DNA of 64,000 nucleotides from Leucocoprinus leucothites (Eukaryota > Basidiomycota > Agaricomycetes > Agaricales > Agaricaceae), in assembly GCA_013368445.1 (NCBI GenBank), contig JAACJO010000010.1, positions 1-64,000 of the forward strand, in the 5' to 3' direction. The translations under genes and the position numbers were made by a program. The notes below the pieces were generated by a model. It did no database searches. It was not told the origin of the DNA and was given only the letters and a program-made list of their open reading frames with translations. Shown in pieces: positions 59,905 to 64,000 of this stretch (position 1 is the stretch's first letter; each line of letters starts with the position of its first letter).

Positions 59905-61503
59905 ATGACTTCTGTCCCTCCTCCCAGCGAATTCTCTTGGCTAGGTCCTGTGCGCACACCGCGCATCTGGACAGGACTTTGGCAGCTCTCTTCGTCAGCG
60001 TGGGGCTCAGCCGACGTTGAGGACATCAAGCAAAATCTGAGAAAACTCGTCGATAGCGGGTACTACTTTTTTGGTGCTTACATCCGCCACCCTTGAATAC
60101 GATTTTTACCACATCATTAACCTGGTTCTATAGACATGGTGAGCATCACCAAGCACTGAATTATAATCAATGGGACCTCAATGTTCAACATTCAACGTTC
60201 GAATCCTTCATTCATTGCTTGGCTTGCAATAAGGGTATGCTACGTTGACAGTCATTCATCATGCAGAGCCTTGGAGCTGATGCATCAAAATAGCCGACCA
60301 TTATGGTTCTGCTGAGAATATCATTGTATGCGAAGTTCTTGATTCAGCCGGGATCAAAGCTGACTGACAATAATAGGGTCAATTTTGTCGTGAAATCCCA
60401 GATCCGAGTCAAATGTTCATCGCAACAAAATGGTGTGTCTTTCACAAATGCGTCCCAACCAGGGAGGTCGTGTTGGAAGCCGTCAAAGCTCGATTGAGAG
60501 ATCTACAAACCACCCGAATTGATCTACTTCAAGTGAGTAAACTCCGATGTCCGTTCACACCAATTATTCCACGCTGACGCGCCCATAAGTTCCACTGGCA
60601 GGACTACAATGACAAGGGATATCTTGATGCTCTTCAACATCTCCAGTCTTTCCAGGCAGATGGATACATCTCAAACATCGGCCTTTGTAACTTCGACACT
60701 AGGAGAACGGACGAGATTTGTACCGTTCTTGGTCCTGGTGCCATTGTCTCTAATCAGGTTCAGGTTAGGAATTCAAATTCCGACAACTCGATCCTTGACT
60801 ACGTGGCTGATTGTTCGCGACAGTTCTCAATCATTGACACACGTCCACTCCATGGAATGGGCGACGTGTGTATGAAGCATGGCCTCAAGCTTCTCACTTA
60901 CGGCACACTGGTCCGTCCTTCATCGTGACTCGTGTTCTTGACTTAAACTTTGGCGATTGATCGCAGTGCGGGAATTTCTTGACCGACAAGTGGCTCGGAA
61001 AACCCCTCCCCGATCCTTATGGTGAAGGAAATGCACTGACACCGTCTCAGCGCAAGGCACGTAACCCACATTCTGATACTCAACTCCCAGCGATTCTCAA
61101 CTCAGTTTGGCCAGTATCTTGATGTAATCTTGATATCATGGGGGACATGGGAGCTCTTCCAGTCCCTCTTGAGAGTCTTGCGTGTGATTGGAGACCGACA
61201 CGGAGGTCGGAGCATAGCCAACATCGCCACGCGCTGGGTCCTTGACCACCCTTTTGTTGGTGCTGTGTTGATTGGTACGTCTAGCGCGCGCAGGCTCGTG
61301 GGATAGGGGAAGTTAGATGCTGAGTTTTGATTTTACTAGGCGCGCGACTCGGAGTTTCTGAGCACTTTGCCGACAACGCAAAAGTTTTCAACTTCCGACT
61401 GACTCCGCAGGACCGCGCGGACATCGAGGACGTACTAGCTAGCTCCAATAGCAGGAGGTTGATTACCTCTATAGGTGACTGTGGGGCAGAATATCGGGCA
61501 TAG
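59905..61503 (+). CDS. aldo/keto reductase family protein, possibly damaged
   Basis: Exons from ATG 59905 encode WLGPVRTPRIWTGLWQLSSS, then VDSGYYFF at 60073. After introns come ADHYGSAENII, QMFIATKWCVF (catalytic Lys), LLQFHW (catalytic His), ADGYISNIGLCNF, LKLLTYGTLCGNFLTDKWLG, IANIATRWVLDHPFVGAVLI and a C-terminus ending at TAG 61503. This is the NAD(P)-dependent TIM-barrel AKR fold. The tetrad Tyr (DHYG), Lys and His are present. The tetrad Asp (in FDMADHYG) is only supplied by a 5-base piece, ACATG, at 60134-60138, and joining it to the next exon leaves the frame one base short. Skipping it keeps frame but deletes Asp-Met. Either the gene is impaired or the join uses a non-standard site. 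Substrate unknown. Confidence 0.75.
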
Positions 61504-61780
61504 TTCCACTGTCCTCGGACGAACCACTGTGTTGACCAGGAAGACTGTCTTTAAGTTATGTTACAAGCCTGTAGGATTGATGAAATACCTTCGGCTTGTT
61601 CTCAGTTCTGACCTCATTTTCTGATGGAGTTAAGGACATTAATTACTCTTAATTCAAATATATGATATAGCGTGTTTGGAGCGGAGTACAGATGTAGAGA
61701 AATGCCCGAAGATAAATTGAAGTGTACAATGTGTTATGCATGCTTAATCAAGAGGCGCGAGCTGCCCCTGTCAGATGCCC
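61504..61780. terminator. convergent 3' intergenic region
   Basis: The aldo/keto reductase stop and the hydrolase-like stop face each other across about 280 AT-rich bases, where both transcripts must end. No sharper terminator signal is visible. Confidence 0.4.
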
Positions 61781-64000
61781 CTATAGTTTACTCGTGGAAT
61801 GTCCGGAATAGAAAGTCGGAGGCAATTTCTGAATTGGCTGTAATTTTCGTTTCAGATCTCGCAGAATGGACGTCTTGGGATACCAATCCCGGAAGGCATC
61901 ACGTAGTCCCGCAATCTCCTTTGAAAAAAAGTGAAGAACACGTTCATCGGCTATAACGTCGCGCAGCGCCCAAGGAATCTACATGATCCCCCAAGTGAGA
62001 CGGGCGCGATAACTCAAGACAATTATAACGCACCTCGTAATCGTTCTGCTCATGGCTAGCGTTGAAAGATTCCAGTGCGGCTTTTGGATGATCCGCGAGT
62101 CCATCATTCGTTAAAAAAAGATATTTAACAGCAAGCCTGTTACAGACAAATGACGTCGTCATTGCTCCAATCATGAATTGCAGCACTCAAGGGAATAACG
62201 TACGTATATGTGGCAAGCTCCTCATAAGCAGTTGAGTGCCCAACACCGCTCAGGGAGCCAGCGGTGGCTTCCGATAAATGTGCCAGCAGCCCGCTATCGC
62301 TGATCCCCGAATTAAGGATACGAAGCAGAAGAACCAACAGATTTGATAAAAAGTCTGAGGAGCTATACCAAACATAGCATGATGATATCACCTGTAAGCC
62401 CCAAATAGCATCTGGAAGAAATAGTAAAGACTCACTGATATGCATCGCCGTCGATATAGAGAGCTCGCAGTATCAGTGGATGTGAGATGGCGGTGAATAG
62501 TCCGGAATAGATTGGTACTACTTGATCGTTGAGGGAAGCAACGTAAACCATTTTCACCTGCAGGCCAATTCATGGTGGTTGAGTTGTGGCCTCGCCTCGG
62601 CAGGAGGGTATCCGGAACAAACGAACCTCGTTGTCCAGGACATGGCGAAGGGCATTGACATATGATTTAGACACGGCGCTCTCGGTATTCTGTAAACTTG
62701 TCGGGGATGTATGGCTAGTGATACATCTAATCTTACATACCTGGAACTCAAACAGCTCACGGGCGGCACTTGACTCAAAATACTATATCACGAAAATGAT
62801 TATCGCTATCAGTATCGATTCAATCACCATCATAAGAACGGCACAACACACCTGGAGATATGGCTGAACGAAGCTACTACCACTCAGATACCGCAGCGGT
62901 CCAAGATGGATGCCACACAGTGCTAGACAACAAACTCTCTGCGGCTTCGGAGCTGACGTGGTCGGAATCCGAGTCCCATCTGAGAATGATGGTCCCGAGG
63001 TGTCAACGAGCGGTGTGTTCCTCGCCGTACGAATATGTCGATCATGAATGAGGCGGTTCAGAAGATGGGTCGATACAACCGAGCCCTGAGAATGTGTAGC
63101 AACAAGTATTGCATCCGCAGCCCTGAGGTCATCCATCCATTCTTGGTTTGCAGTCAAGCTATTGTAAAGCCTATTTCATTAATTACGTCGATTGAGTAAT
63201 GCAGTAGTGCAGTGCGGATATCAAGTTTACACTCACTTGTCAACGCGACGGTCAATAGTTCCTTCGCCTTCTAGCGGAATTTCCGTGATCTTGTCCAATG
63301 ATACTCCATGCTCTTCCTGAAAACTGTCCAACGCTTGTACCATCATGTTCACAAACTTAGAACTTGTCCCCGTAGGCTGCGAGCCAGATCATTTAGCCCA
63401 AAAATTACAGCCGACCGATTGATATGCAGAAAGATCACTCACTTCACCCAAAACTGTCCTCACAACGGCACCTTTGTCCCGAGTTCTAATCAGCCAAATC
63501 CCGAAATCACGGAGAAGTGTGCGAAGGAAAACCTACCAGGGAACCAGCCATGTATCCCAATCACAACTACACGTCTACAACCCCTCAGCACATCACGCAC
63601 TTCCTCTTGTGCGTTTTTGTCTACTCCGACGTCCTTAGGATCCTTATCCCTCTCCATCGCCGCCATAAAGCGCCAAGGACTGTGCCTAGATATAGACTGA
63701 TTCCACAAAGTCTTGGAGGTCGACGAGGACGAGGCCTTAGCCCCGGACGGAGCCAGGCCTGATTCACCATCACCAGTAGAAGCAGTCGTAGCACGACCAA
63801 CTTGTCCATCTAGAACGTCCCAAGCTCTCGGCAACTCCTTACCAAAATATCGGAATCTCTCCTTCCGTTCCCTCACAGCCGGACTGAGTTGATGCTCTTC
63901 TTCTTCTTTCGCATTCTTATCAAGATCACTACCCGCACCCACATTTTGATCATCGCCTTTATTTGCCGCACCGGAAGGAGTCGAAAATAGCACACCGCTG
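61781..64000 (-). CDS. alpha/beta-hydrolase-like (lipase-type) conserved fungal protein, 5' end outside window
   Basis: The frame is open to the right edge, so the N-terminus is missing or starts near 63993. The order read leftward is: a charged N-part; RRVVVIGIHGWFPG (oxyanion-side strand); TGTSSKFVNMMVQALDSFQ; ITEIPLEGEGTIDRRVDKLY; AILVATHSQGSVVSTHLL, the nucleophile elbow with GxSxG-like HSQGS; CLALCGIHLGPLRYLSGSS; MVYVASLNDQVVPIYSGLF with the likely acidic residue; and a helical C-terminus ending FRDWYPKTSILRDLKRKLQP before the stop at 61781. Introns of about 50-60 bases separate the parts. The Ser-Asp pair fits a serine hydrolase; the His is not certain. It lies tail-to-tail with the aldo/keto reductase. 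Substrate unknown. Confidence 0.78.

Noticed and set aside
1..64000. Telomeric repeat arrays
   Set aside because: No TTAGGG/CCCTAA run of more than a couple of units is present, so a chromosome end is not inside the window.

Overview
The window reads as nuclear DNA of a filamentous basidiomycete, most likely an Agaricomycete. Genes are split by many short introns (about 45-60 bases, GT-AG), a tRNA-Lys gene carries an intron, and the recognisable proteins have fungal counterparts: an IML2/TTC39 family protein, a DHA1-type MFS transporter, an aldo/keto reductase and basidiomycete-type membrane proteins. I cannot name the species. All exon joins below were read by eye from splice signals and frame continuity; none is backed by transcript data.

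Left part (1-30 kb) is repeat- and transposon-rich. It opens with a 32-bp hairpin minisatellite (about 820-1345) and some weakly supported minus-strand genes. The centrepiece (5858-13627) is a gene that I join into 17 exons and a 2,221-residue protein: Cys-rich N-terminus, OrsD-type paired zinc fingers, a middle domain with the tyrosine-recombinase signature, a RecQ-like SF2 helicase, a 27-bp minisatellite encoding SSNSSHYPA repeats, and a Cys-rich tail. After it come a decayed Ty1/Copia element (minus, about 15300-16620), a decayed Ty3/Gypsy element (plus, about 17500-20100) whose probable 3' LTR contains repeated GGCGCC/AAATTAATTT modules, a long unknown gene broken by one TGA (22394-25330), and a minus-strand low-complexity locus with three tandem 0.3-kb units.

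The middle part (30-50 kb) is more gene-like: a single-pass membrane glycoprotein and a type II membrane glycosyltransferase-like protein transcribed apart from each other, tRNA-Lys(CUU), an Ulp1/C48-like protease homologue without the usual catalytic Asp, a 1,534-residue coiled-coil protein, and the IML2/TTC39 gene.

The right part (50-64 kb) has a 723-bp TA-flanked mariner-like miniature element, the MFS transporter (minus), a degenerate non-LTR retrotransposon tail, a divergent pair (unknown protein and an aldo/keto reductase whose exon 1-2 join looks damaged), and the C-terminal part of an alpha/beta-hydrolase-like protein running off the right edge.

The most unusual object is the 2,221-residue zinc finger / recombinase-like / RecQ protein. 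If the recombinase reading holds, strand cutting, unwinding and DNA binding would sit on one polypeptide, as expected for a self-mobilising or telomere-associated element. This is inference, and the motif spacing is the evidence.
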